Shown here piece after piece: positions 21,217 to 33,690 of a stretch of DNA of 64,000 nt; the first letter of the stretch is position 1, and every line of letters starts with the position of its first letter. The stretch is from Musa acuminata AAA Group (Eukaryota; Streptophyta; Magnoliopsida; Zingiberales; Musaceae), in contig NC_088340.1 in NCBI RefSeq assembly GCF_036884655.1, positions 5,105,501 through 5,169,500 on the forward strand, written 5' to 3'. The translations under genes were made by a program, and so were the position numbers. Below the pieces are notes generated by a model, which had not been told where the DNA came from, made no database searches, and worked only from the letters and a program-made list of their open reading frames with translations.

Positions 21217-22625
21217 CTGCAGCGTCTCGGGCACGTTTGATGGCCACATCCAACTGTAGAAACGGCTCACATCCCTATTATCGTGGCAGTCGAAGACTAG
21301 TGTGAGAGGGAAGCTTCAGGCTCATTCTCACAGAAGGAGTTATTACCTTGTGGTCCTTTTCTTTTCCGTCCAATAGAAGACTGTGACGAGAGACATGGCC
21401 GTCCAAAACACGCAAGCGGTTCAAAGATGATGAAGCAATTTGCATCCCTCTGAACCCATATCATTTCATTTCGAAGCTTCAATGACTCCCTATGGACACA
21501 GTGCCATACCACCTTACCACTTTATCGTATGAATCATGCCCCTTACTTGACCAACCGAACGGCAAAAGACAAGCTTAATCCAGCAAGCGAAGCAAAAACG
21601 CACATTTCAAGTGGCATTTATGCTCTTCCTGTCATGTCAGTGTCTGTTCTCCATCATTATTGACTTATCTTGCCCAACATAGTATCGATTGAATCATCAT
21701 AAATTGTTTGTGATAATTGGTAGTGTTAGTACTTTCCCTATCAGCTAGAAAATTATATGTGATAATTGAATCATCATAAATCTTTGCAAGCATTACATTT
21801 ACTACTCTTGTGCAGCACTCGATCTGCCGAATCTTATCGAGTGTAACACTTTTCCAATTGGCCATGGGAAAGAATCAATAATATTAGATCAGGACAGAAA
21901 GATAGATGCATCACATACCAACTTAAGACTGCAGCAGCAACACATCCACTGTAGTGAAATGGCCAGTCTCAAGAACAAAATAGTTATTCTAATATTCTTC
22001 AAGCAGTAACTCCTCAAATGCTATAAGGTTTGTTGAGATCGTTGAACATATGCCCAATTTTTTATAATTATATCCATCACACTATAATTAAGTACTCCGA
22101 GGGATTTTTTTAAATTAAATTATGGAATAAGAGATATTTTTCACCAGCCATCTTTTAGTGAAATTGTCGGAGTTCCTTAAATTATGTCTAATATTTTGAG
22201 ATTTTTCATTCTCAGCAAATTTTTATCAAGAAAAAAGTTGATTTTATTTTGTGTTCATCTTTTTTGATGCAGAAAGAAGTAGATACCATCACATTCAAAA
22301 CATCTCAAAGATGTGAGTTCCATGAACTAGATTGTGATCCTGGCACATGTTTCTAGAAACGAAAACAACTTCTTTTTGTTTGTGTTTTTACAAACATAAT
22401 TAAAAAGGTCCGGAGTTCTTGTAGCACTCGCATGGACATTGCAAACAAAAATACACAGTAAATGCTATCATACAAGCTCGCATGGGTGGCGTCGGTCCTT
22501 CTCCTCCAAATAAAAACTGCCCTCTCTCTCTCTTTGTTTTCTACATCAAAATTTTGACGTGTCTAAAGTTTTTCTAAAATATAACATATATAGTTCAAAA
22601 TCAATTTTTCGTAAGAACAATCTGA
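21217..22625. other. Intergenic DNA between amylases A and B, proximal part
   Basis: Positions 21217-22045 match the upstream region of copy D (about 43506-44360). Positions 22045-22475 match instead the distal 3' flank of copy C (about 47945-48363), so an amylase-flank segment lies here without an adjoining gene. No gene recognised. Confidence 0.6.
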
Positions 22626-22979
22626 CTCTGATACTATTATAGGAAAATCTAGGGACGACATCACATAAGCACGCAGTGAAATAAGAAACAAATAAAAATC
22701 TTAAATTTCTTAAAAAAATATTCATCGTCGTATGAAGAGTAATGCGCAAAACTCACAAAACTTAAAATCACGAGTGAGATTGTTGTATTACTAAAAGAGA
22801 TCGTATATCTTTGAATCACTACAGATCTGTAAGAGAGGATGAAGGAGGTCAAGCGTCCTCTTCTCTAACGGTGATCCACACAATAGGGCTACAATGACGT
22901 TTCTCGAATCGCTACCCCAAATCTGCTACCGAGAAGGGGAGAGAATAACAGAAGGTAGTAACCAATAGACCTCTAGCTT
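22626..22979 (-). mobile_element. Copia-like LTR fragment
   Basis: CTCTGATACTA is the complement of a tRNA-Met-type primer site (TAGTATCAGAG; consensus TGGTATCAGAGC). It is directly followed by LTR-like sequence (TATAGGAAAATCTAGGGACG). Similarity to the asparagine-synthetase leader begins at about 22981, so the fragment is cut there. No partner LTR was found in the window. Confidence 0.5.
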
Positions 22980-22998
22980 ACAAGAGAAGGCATTCGCC

Positions 22999-23052
22999 AT
23001 GTGTGGAATCCTCGCAGTGCTCGGCTGCGCCGATACCTCGCTCGCGGAGAGG
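22999..23052 (+). pseudogene. Asparagine synthetase exon 1 relic (copy 1)
   Basis: ATG TGT GGA begins an 18-codon exon encoding MCGILAVLGCADTSLAER, the invariant N-terminus of plant glutamine-hydrolysing asparagine synthetase. Cys2 is the nucleophile of its class II glutaminase domain. The exon ends in a good donor (AGG|GTAAAAGG), and intron 1 similarity continues to about 23165. No further exons follow, so this is a gene fragment. A second relic in opposite orientation is at 40589-40642. Confidence 0.75.
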
Positions 23053-23199
23053 GTAAAAGGTTGTCTTTGACACGTTTCGCAGCCATCGGACGCAGGATTT
23101 GGTCCTGTTTGTTTGTAGTCCGATCGATTGTGTATTGCTTACCGAATCCAATATGCTATATGTGGGTCGGTCGTACGCAGGTTGGTGTGGTGGACATAC

Positions 23200-23390
23200 C
23201 GAGCAGTGCCTTAGTACGGATTCTGACTTGGCATGTCTTGGGGCGGCGTCGTCTCGAGGCTCTCGAGATCGAGCAGTGCCTTAATACGGATTCTGACTTA
23301 GTGTGTCTTGGGGGTGGCGTCGTCTCAGGGTTCCCGAGACCGAGCAATGTCTTAGTACGAATTCTGACTTGACGTGTCTTGAGAACTAAA
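23200..23390. repeat. Three-copy ~70-bp tandem repeat
   Basis: The core CGAGCAGTGCCTTAGTACGG plus ATTCTGACTTGGC and TGTCTTGGGG occurs three times with increasing divergence. It follows the asparagine-synthetase intron piece and is noncoding. Confidence 0.85.
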
Positions 23391-23932
23391 ATATGTTGTA
23401 TCAACCCTTATTAATGATATAATTTAGAGCCATAAATCTAAAGATCCTGAGGAGAAAATTTAAATATCCATTAATCGAAATATGTCGTAATATTGATGGT
23501 TTAAAATCAATTGTGAAAAAAAGAATACGGGGTGGTTTGATTTTTATTACTATAAATGATATTAATGATTCTATGTTTAGTGGTTGCAGCTTTTCTAACA
23601 CAATCTCTACTATGTAGCAAATGCAAATTGCTTCATCATCTGTGAGTGTGAATGTGAAGCTTCCTTCTCCACTAGTAGAGAAGGACCAGAAGATAATAAC
23701 TCCATCTGTGAGAGTGAATGTGAAGCTTCCTTCTCCACTAGTCTTCGACTGTCACGATAATAGGGATGTGAGCCGTTCTACAGTTGGATATGGTCATCAT
23801 ACGTGCCCGAGACGCTGCAGCAACGGACTTCGCCCTATCTTCTTCCAATCACCGGTGACCCCTCGCAGGTTATGGGCCACAACAACGCTTATCTACTTCC
23901 CCTCATGCCTTACTTGCCCTGCCACTTCCAGC
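23391..23932. other. Upstream region of amylase B
   Basis: Positions 23480-23620 match, inverted, about 44555-44690. From about 23621 the sequence matches the upstream region of copy C, including a doubled GTGAATGTGAAGCTTCCTTC segment. The 33-bp segment of A/D is missing at about 23819. Confidence 0.6.
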
Positions 23933-23940
23933 TATATATA
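23933..23940 (+). promoter_or_regulatory. TATA box of amylase B
   Basis: TATATATA lies about 85 bases before the start codon, in the same context as the other amylase copies. Confidence 0.75.
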
Positions 23941-24020
23941 CGTGCCCTTAGCCCTCACACTTCTCCCATCCCCATCCCGTTCCATCCTTTGCTCCTTCGA
24001 CGGAAGAAAGCAAGGAAGAG

Positions 24021-25538
24021 ATGAGGATCTATTTTGGTCCTTCGATGTTTCTGCTTCTGTTTCTTGTCGTTCCGAACTTGGCTCGGTCGCAGATACTCTT
24101 CCAGGTAGAGATAAACAGATCCATTTGTTGCCTTTATCCTCGATCGCGTTTACAGTAAGAGAAACGAATACGTTGCAGGGCTTCAACTGGGAGTCGTGGA
24201 GGCAGCAAGGCGGCTGGTATAACTTCTTGAAAGACAAAGTCTCTGATATAGCCAACGCTGGAGTCACCCACGTCTGGCTGCCTCCGCCCTCGCACTCTGT
24301 CGGCGTTCAAGGTCGTCCCATGATTCGTATTTGCCGTCGTGATCACTCTCACATGTTGACCGAGTCGGACTCGGTCTAAACTATTACGAGATTTCTCCTC
24401 TCAGGTTACATGCCGGGCCGCCTCTACGACTTGGGTGCTTCCAAGTATGGGAATCAGGATGAGTTGAAGGCGCTGATCGGCGCTTTCCACGACAAGGGAG
24501 TTAAATGCGTGGCCGACATCGTCATCAACCATCGTTGCGCAGACAAGCAAGACGGGAGAGGCATATGGTGCATCTTCGAAGGCGGAACCGATGATGCCCG
24601 CCTCGACTGGGGTCCACACATGATCTGTAGGGACGACACACAGTACTCCGACGGCACCGGCAACCTCGACTCCGGCGAGGGCTTCGCGGCGGCTCCCGAC
24701 ATCGACCACCTCAACACGCAGGTCCAGCGTGAGCTCACGGACTGGCTGAACTAGCTCAAGACTGACATCGGCTTCGACGGGTGGAGACTCGACTTTGCCA
24801 AGGGTTACTCCTCGAGCGTCGCCAAGATCTACGTCGAACAGACGCAGCCAAACTTCGTGGTGGCTGAGATCTGGGGTTCATTAGCTTACGGAAACGATGG
24901 GAAGCCAGCATACGATCAGAACGGCAACCGTCAAGAGCTGGTTAATTGGGTTCAGCAGGTCGGAGGCCCAGCGACGGCCTTTGATTTCACCACAAAGGGA
25001 ATACTACAAGCTGCCGTGGAAGGTGAACTGTGGAGGATGCGTGATCCCCAGGGGAAGGCGCCCGGCTTGATGGGGTGGTGGCCGGAGAAGGCTGTCACCT
25101 TCGTCGACAACCACGATACCGGTTCGACGCAAAGGTTGTGGCCTTTTCCTTCTGATAAGGTCATGGAAGGCTACGCTTATATCCTCACGCATCCGGGCGT
25201 CCCTTCCATCGTAAGTATGCTTCTGCACAACATTCCATTCAAATAGTATCACAGCATGACGATTATATTTATGTTCGTGTTTGCAGTTCTACGACCACAT
25301 GTTCGACTGGGGATTGAAGGCGGCGATAACTCAGTTGGCTGAGATCAGAACACGAAATGGAATTCATTCGGGTAGCGCCCTCAACATTCTGGCGTCTGAT
25401 GCTGACCTCTACATGGCAATGATCGATGGGAAGATACTGACAAAGCTAGGCTCGAGATACGACGTGGGGAATCTCGTTCCTTCCAACTTCCACGTCGTTG
25501 CCTCTGGCAATGACTACTGCGTGTGGGAGAAGAGATGA
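24021..25538 (+). pseudogene. Alpha-amylase copy B, single nonsense codon (W189*)
   Basis: Exons 24021-24104, 24179-24311, 24405-25210 and 25287-25538 have the same lengths and phases as the intact copies, and all splice sites are good. The only break seen is TGG to TAG at 24752-24754 (codon 189, in TDWLNWLK), upstream of all three catalytic residues, so the product would lack the active site. One signal-peptide residue also differs (NLARSQ instead of NLAQSQ). Outside these sites it is nearly identical to copy C, including NLDSGEG and SSSVAKIY, with the same promoter deletion. It is either very recently dead or a segregating allele; a sequencing error at one base cannot be excluded. Confidence 0.9.
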
Positions 25539-26990
25539 AGACGACGATGATGAATCATGGAAGAGAATTTTCGCTTCTCTTTCGTTCACGTTTCTCATCT
25601 GTATCGTAAGACCTCGGTATGAATGAGGTCATGAAGCTTTTCCCTTCTTGGCCGTGAGGCAGCAGAATAAGTGATTCCTGGTAAGGACTGTCGTAATCTA
25701 TTCGACCAATAAAAGGCAAATTAATGATCCGTATGGATCGATCCAAGTGAAATAATCGAGTTCCATGGTGCTAATCTCCAAATATGTTATGGTAATTATC
25801 ATGAGATACGTAAAATTAGATCCATGAAAATTATATCCATCACACTATAATTAAGCACTCCGAGGGATTTTTTTTAAATTAAATTGTGGAATAAGAGATA
25901 TTTTTCATAAGCCATCTTTTAGTGAAATTGTCAGAGTTCATTAGTTAAATGCTATCATACTAGCTTGCATAGGTGCTGTCTTATGCTTAATCATAAAATG
26001 ACTATCGAAACCCAAAACACCTAAATGACTCATAAAATGATCCATTAATCAAAATCATATGCTTGCGATCTTATTAATATATCCTAAATTTGATCAAACC
26101 TTTCGCATAAATATTCCAAAGTTACTTTAAATCAATGATAGAAAAAAAACAGAAATATTTCATCAATATCATAAATCATATCGAAAAACTTATTATGGCA
26201 TGTGATCATTTGAATAACATTGTATGATACGAAAATGATCTAGATGAAACAAATCATATGATTTAAGTGATCGTTGAACAAAATATAATAAAATATAAGA
26301 ACTTCAATGCTTATCTAAGTTCAACCATTTGCTATTAAGATTGTGATCTTCTACCCCTCTTAGTCTCCAATGGATGATACTTAAAATGGTTGATTCATTC
26401 GCTACAGACGTATATGCGAGATCGAGAGAGGTTTTTTTGACCTGATCACTATGACGCTCATGTTAGTAATCCAAGGTTCCCAAATATGAGTTCGAGTAGT
26501 TTAAAAAAAAATAGCTTTCCCTTATTCGAAACATGTTTTTATATATTAAAGAATCAGATATATCACCGAGACTACGAAATCGCTATCTAACAATAAGAAA
26601 TCATCAACCATTAATCATTCCGTAAGCGGATTAATCAATGAACTCATTCTCCAATGATCACGTGTACTATATCTCTAGTGTCCCCACACGAGCAGTTATA
26701 AGATCAACTGCATCCATCATATGGATGGGTATATAGCACACCAGTCTGTTCGGTTATCTCGATGTTCCTCTTGAGTAATTTATGATCGGGATTATTTAGA
26801 ATCTATGTTTAAAGACGAATCGGTCTCATTATCGTGATCACATCATGATCCGATTCTCATTGCACATATCCATAGATATTATAATATATTCAAGTAATAT
26901 ATAATATAAAGTGATAAAATGTCAAATAATAATAATAAGCAAAAGGACTGTGTGTCAAGTCACACGTGCTATCACTCACGCGATTGGTTT
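25539..26990. other. 3' flank of amylase B and unclassified AT-rich DNA
   Basis: Positions 25539-25970 are the shared amylase 3' flank. Positions 25980-26990 hold no gene that I recognise; a segment around 26640-26980 looks like old retroelement DNA but was not classified. Confidence 0.5.
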
Positions 26991-28060
26991 ACGGGGTACA
27001 TATGACTAGCACCTCGGGTATGATCGCCAATAGCCTCTCCACCAAAAACCAAAAATAGTCTAGAGGGCCTAAGCCCCATTATAAAGATTTGAATCACAAA
27101 TGATAGATGAGCTTCTTGGACGCCTTAGATCTCGTTAGTGAACCGAGCGATAAAGTCAGATAGTGTCTCTTCCTTCCATTGCCTGAGTTCGAGAAACATT
27201 ACAACTGATGGCCTCAAGCGTACATTCTCGATGGAGTTCGAATTCCTTTACGAGCCGAACGAAGGAGTCGACCGAGAGCAGCTTTAGATAAGTGTATTAC
27301 TTCCTCACTGGGCCTCTCAGCATCCTTAGAAATGTGAGACATATTAGAGTGTCCAATGCGCCATAGAGAGATATCTGGGGGCGAAAGGCAATTGTGTGTT
27401 CAACCTGGTCGGTACTTCTGTTAAAGGCTTCTAACAATGGGAGGTAGAAGTTGGTTGAGATTAGTTTCTCTTGGATGTTTTGGGTGAATGGAGACCAACC
27501 CTAGGTGAGATTGACCGAATTCTCTCCCTTGGACTATTGGAACTCCCGTCGCATTTTGTTTAGGTGTTGGTCCATCTGCCTTAGCTAGACCCCTAGGGAG
27601 TCATCTATTGAATCCACTAATTGGGTCTCAGATTTAGACGGTGGTGCAATGATGCATTGAACTCTACCATTGGGGAGCAGAGCGCTCTTTCGATTAGTAA
27701 TTCTATAGAACTTGAGCAATCCTGAGATGTTAGCATTACACCAATCAAGGGTATTCTGATGGGTGCCGATGTCAGTGGAAGTTGAGGTGTCGATTGTGGC
27801 TAAGATGGTAGCATTGCTTATTGGGTTAGCTGAGTTAGGAGTGGAGCGATAGCCTGCAATATACCCGTAAGCGTCTATACCTGATGGGTGAGGTTTAGGA
27901 ACATACCGATGGTGACAAGCAAGTAACTCGAGTTTGTCCGAGGGACATAATGAAGTGGAGTTATTATGGTTGGATTATCTACTAAATTGATTGTTGATCT
28001 CTAGTCCAGCTTATTGAGAGATGGACCTTTGAGATGTTCCTTCATGATGATTTTCTTATG
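26991..28060 (-). mobile_element. Degenerate Ty3-gypsy gag relic
   Basis: Read on the minus strand, the segment recalls the gag of the intact element: HIAFRPQISLYGALDTLICL-type words near 27330-27400, then ETLSDFIARFTNEI, GVQEAHLSFVIQIFIMGLRP and SRLF near 27050-27170. The intact element has [20 protein letters not shown] in that place. Many stops and frame changes show it is old. No LTRs were found. Confidence 0.65.
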
Positions 28061-28819
28061 TTTCTTATAAAACTAGCCTAGAAAGTGTGACAAGATCGTT
28101 TCAACACTAAGTCTTGATTGATGATTTTTTTTTTTTATGGTTCTTTTGTGAAGTGTTTGAGATATACTGTATTCAAACATGCAAATGGTTAGGAATTATT
28201 CCCACCAAAAACATAATAAAAAAAATTACTCCTTAAAAGTTTGTGAAAGGAGATGTAAATAAGAAATTAGTTTTTTTTTTCTCTTGTAATGTTTATTTTC
28301 CAGTTTGAAATTACTCCATCTTAAAAGGAGAAAAAAGGCATAAGAATTCCAGCATTAAGTGGAACTCATCCAATACAATACCTGTCTAGAGTTCCAGGTG
28401 TAAAAATATTATGCACTACTCATTTAGAATCAAAGAATTTAATGCAACTGAAATAAGCAAGATATTCTTCACGTCTGATGCCTGGACAACAATATATTCC
28501 CCAAGTAATATAGTTTGCTTAAGAGGAATCATTTATTGAGTCAAGTAACGGTCCAAATTTTATACTGTCGATACATATCAATTGCACCCTAATCAAGTTA
28601 TGCATTCGCTTGGATGAATAAATCATATACCGTGTAATAACCATCTGAACAATTAAAAGAAATGGGAAAGGCAGTTTTCTCATGAACACTTAGCTCAGTA
28701 GATTGTGATACCAGCAAAGAAAGCTACTATGTATCGAAAACCAAGATCCAGAGCAGATTATAATGTTGAATTTTGCTCAACTTTAGTCAGAAACTATGCT
28801 GTTCTGTCCCTTTTTCAAA
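28061..28819. other. 3' flank of the complete GGCT gene
   Basis: AT-rich sequence with no gene recognised. It should include the GGCT 3' untranslated region and polyadenylation site, which were not pinpointed. Confidence 0.4.
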
Positions 28820-31800
28820 TTATGCTGCTGCTTTTGTCGAGAGAATTCTTCTAACTGCATTAGAAAGATCCCTAACATGGGTGTCATCACATCCTGCACA
28901 AGTTGGAAAATAGAATTATTAAAAGTAAATAAATGAAGGCAAGAGGAATGAACTTACCGATTTGTTTTAGCGCATCATCAAGTTGGAAAAGGTAATCCCT
29001 GTTGGGTCCAGATGGACCTTCAGCCTCGGCAATTTGTCTGTAAAATATGTACATACATCAACTACCAGACACACGTATTCGAGACATGGTAGACAAATGA
29101 AATGGCCACCATACCTGGCCATTTCATCCAGTGATGCTGGTCCCAAATAATTCTGGTTGGCCTTCTTGTCCGCTGAACCTATGTATCTAATTAGTTATAG
29201 GAATCAGAGTGTGTTTCAGAAAAGAACATTTTAGAATATAACTTTATTAGCCTGCCACTTACACCATTACATGATTGATAGCTGGAGTAGAAGAAGCCGG
29301 GTCCTGAAATCAGATATAGGCACACTTTTGATAGACAACATAAATTGAAAGCAAAGAAGCTGGCAAAGTACGTCCTACTTACAGTGTAGAATTCAAGATA
29401 AACCTTCATGTCATATTGCTTTTCCCTTATTTCTAGATGCTGCAATGCAGACAAGAAAATGTGAAAAAACAGCAGTCTCCCACCAAAAGAAAACATATAA
29501 TCCGACAAACTAAAGTTAAAGAAACAGTAAATTGTGCTTACTTTACAATTGAAACAGAGACAAATAAAGAGGTATTTGAAAGATTAGATCGTTGAGTGCA
29601 ATTAAAAAAATTTAAATGCAACCTGAGATACTGATTACTGGATGTTTATCTTGCAAACTAGTTGGATTGTCATTATCATTCTGGTACTCAGAGGCTCCAA
29701 TATAAAACACAAAATTGTATGTAAAACAGATATGCATAAATGGATAAAAACCCAAATAAATTGTTTGGGCCATGTTCACTTTTGGAAAACAGATCTTTTT
29801 CATCCATGTTATCAGTAATAGTGATAATGGTGATGATAGAATATAGATGATGGTGGCGGAGGACTTGGTCATGGTCATGACCATGGTAGCAATGATAATA
29901 GAAGTGCTTGTTATGGTGATATTTAAGGAGGAGGTAATACTGAATTGGTTGTGGCAGGTGCGACTATAATGGCTTGTTGTCAATGGTGATAGTGGTGACT
30001 CTTAGTTAGTGCCGGTCATGGTAATAGTGGATGGAGCATGTGATAGTCACATTAACGATGATGGTGGTGACAAAAACAATAAACAGAAGTCATGGTAATA
30101 GTATAATAGGTGATGATAAAAAGGAAAATGCAGCGAAGATGCCAAGCCTCTTGAATGCTTTGAGACAAGAGGCACAAAAGAGTGCATCACCAGTTGAAGC
30201 AAGACATAAATTTCTATAAAAGTAATGAAATAAAATAGACAGATATATAAGAAAAAACATCATTTTGTTTCAAACTATAAATATAAAAAAAATCAAAGAT
30301 AAACGGCTAGGAAGTAAAAGAATCAACACAGAATATAATAACTTAAAGGATTAAATTTTTTTTGATAGGTTTAGTTGGTTGAAGGATTAGCAAAGTATAA
30401 CGAAAAGTGGTATTGTTAAATTTATGAAAAATTAATGAAAGAAGAAAAAGGTCAATAAAGAAACAACTAAAAGGATTCATTTAGTGGCTTCAGTCGAAAC
30501 TTAGTGGCGACATAGCTGTAGTGACAACAATGACAGGGTCAGTGGTAGCATTTATCATGGTGGTGATATAGTGATGACAACAACCATAATGTAAATGCCA
30601 GTAATGGTGATGACCACAAGGCTTACTACATGAGAAGCTTTAAAAAAATCCAAAAACTAACTTTTGTTTTCTTTGTACACGAAACCCTACACGATTAAAA
30701 AAATGGTGAAGCATGTATTTCAAAATATAATTTATTGTAAGCAAACACATCCTTTGATATCAATACTAGACTAATTACCATAGAGAAAATTCAACCTCAT
30801 AATGGTGACTCATGCAAGAAGAAAGTAATCTGTGTGGTTACACTCGGACACAAAACTGTTATAATGTCTAACTGTAGTTGTTAAAACTACATTTGATATA
30901 ATGTCTAACACAATCTAATAAGAAGAGCCCAAGCTGATGGAATGTGTATTTTACCAAAAATGAAAATTCATATCCAATGCAAATTAAATATAAAGATAAA
31001 TATGGTAGAATACTACCTCTAGGGCAATCCTCTGATCTTCTTCACCAGAAACTTTGTATGCAACTCCCCACTAGAAGCATATGGAACAAAAGAAACCATT
31101 AAGCAAAATACAACAATAAAAGGATATCAGAATGAAAAAAATGCAAACACAAAAACAAACATCTGTTTTTGTAAGTACAAGAAAGCATATCAATTGTTTA
31201 TGCATCTCTTTTTATATATCTGCTTCTTCATACACTAATGCCTACAGTGTGATCTAACTGTATGTATATCAACAATATATTTTGCACAACACATGTAACA
31301 ACATATGTTAGTTATCTAACATGTTTATTTGTGAGCTTTTATTATTCATCAAAATGCATATTGTTATTACAACAATAACAACATCAAAATCGTAAATCCC
31401 AACTATTTAGGGTCGTGCACATGGATCTTTTATCGCCATTGAGATTTGTAAAAAGTCATATATTTAGTTAACTTCAACATACTTAAATCTTTATTTATAA
31501 CTTCTATTAAAGTCTTTCTAGATATTCCTCTATCTTTCCTCGTATCACTAACATTAATCATTTTACCTCTTCTAAGTACTACATTCATAGGTCTCTTAAA
31601 CACATGTTCATACCATCTTAAACGATTTTCTCTCATCTTATCCTCAATCGAAGCATTACCTAATTGTTCACGAATAAAAGTATTTCTTTTTTAATCTTTC
31701 CTAGTAACTCCACACAGTCATCTCAATATTCTCATCTCGACAATACAAACTTTTTATATATGTTGTTTCTTAAGTGCCCAGCACTCAGATTCATACAGTA

Positions 31801-33628
31801 TTATTAGTTTCACAACTATGTTATAAATTTTTTCTTTTAATCTCAAAGGTATTTGATGATCACACAAGAATCTTGATGCCCCTTGTCGTTTTAACCATCA
31901 TGTTATTATTCAATGAATAATATCTTCATAGCTCAAGCTTATAATCAATTCCACTTAGGCTCTCATCAACTAGGATAATATCATCAGCAAATAACATACA
32001 CTGGGAAGGTCTATTATGTAAATAACATACACTGGGGAGGTCCATTATCAATGTGAAAAGGTAGGGACTTAATGAGAATCCTTAATGTAATCCTATACTA
32101 ATAAGAAATTCACTAGACACACTCCCTATAGTTCTAATACTAGTAGCTACATTATCATGCATATCTTTAATAATATCAACATAATTAGTGAATATATCTT
32201 TATTTTCTAAAACTCATCTCAATAAATCTCTAAGAACCCTATCACAAGCTTTCTCTAAGTCAATAAAGCCCAATGTTCATCGTACCATAGCATAACATTT
32301 GGTACGAGCAATACATACCGGTATGATGGGGGATCGATACGGGCAGTATATCAATATGTCTCTAGGTACCATGTGTTGGTACACTCGATACAGGTCGATA
32401 TGGCTCGATATATAGTTTACTGATAAAAGGTCGATATATCGGTACAGACTAGTAAGGCGAACCATGATAAAGCCCATATACATATATTTCTTTTTCTCTC
32501 TATACTTTTTCATTAATTATATTAATAAATAAATAGTTTCTATGTTTGATCTTTCAAGCATAAAATTAAATTGATTTTTAGAGATATTTGTTTTAAGCTT
32601 TATCATATTTTCGATAACTCTTTACCAAAATTTTATAATATGGCTCATGATTTTAGTTTCTCTGTAAGCATATTGTTATTGTAGAAAAAAAAGGTTTATA
32701 ATGTCACATATGTTACCACCAAATCTATGACAACAAGGCAATGATTATAAGCATTTCATCACGAAAGAACTATCTATGGTGCTCTAAAGAAATAGATTCC
32801 ATTTAATATCACAATGAAACCATTTTCTTTCTAAAGCTAACAACAGCACCAAATATTTCACACTAATATAGATTTACATAGACCATATATTCATATAGTG
32901 AAACTTCAAAGGTGAAGATTCTATAATTTGATAGAAAACAAAAGTATGAGAGAAATGAAATTATAAAAGCTTAGCACAAAGGTTTTCCAAACTACAAGCT
33001 GAACTATGCTTATAAGAGTTTGCTCCAATATGTATGCCAAGAGTTAACAGTCATCTACTTATCCTATTGAAACAATTTTGGCAAGAAAGCTTTATTATTC
33101 TTCTTTCATATTCTTACAAGCCAATGAAACAATTCCAGAGATAAACTGTCATTTATTTCTCCTTAGATAATAGAGGTCCGACAGCCCAATATCTTGAGAA
33201 ACAGTCTGCAATAGCTGCAGAACTACAACATGCATCAAGTTTGACAGTATGAAACTTCTACAAAGAGCCAACAATTTTTTTTAAATATACGGCATTTTAA
33301 TTAAAAAAAATTAATTCCAGTTATAGCACAAAGCTCTGAATCTTGTGTTCGTGGTTTCGAACCCCACGGTGGGCGTTCACAATTTGTTGCAACACACACG
33401 ATTAACGCCTGACAGACCTAATCATGTATAAAAGCTTTTTTGCCCTCTAATCAAAGAACGACTGAGCAGACACAGCTGTCAGTGCGAAAAAGTCATGGAT
33501 AGAAGTTTCTTCCCTCAAAAAAAGGAGTATCCAACTCAGCAGATCCAGCAAACGAAAAATTCTCTCTGTCGCCGTAATTAACAGTCCAAACAATCACACA
33601 CAAATCATTAATCGTGACAGTAAAGGGA

Positions 33629-33690
<62 letters not shown>

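Noticed and set aside
23621..24379. 252-residue frame running through the amylase B promoter and first exons
   Set aside because: It reads promoter and leader sequence in a different arrangement; the gene starts at the ATG at 24021 and is spliced.
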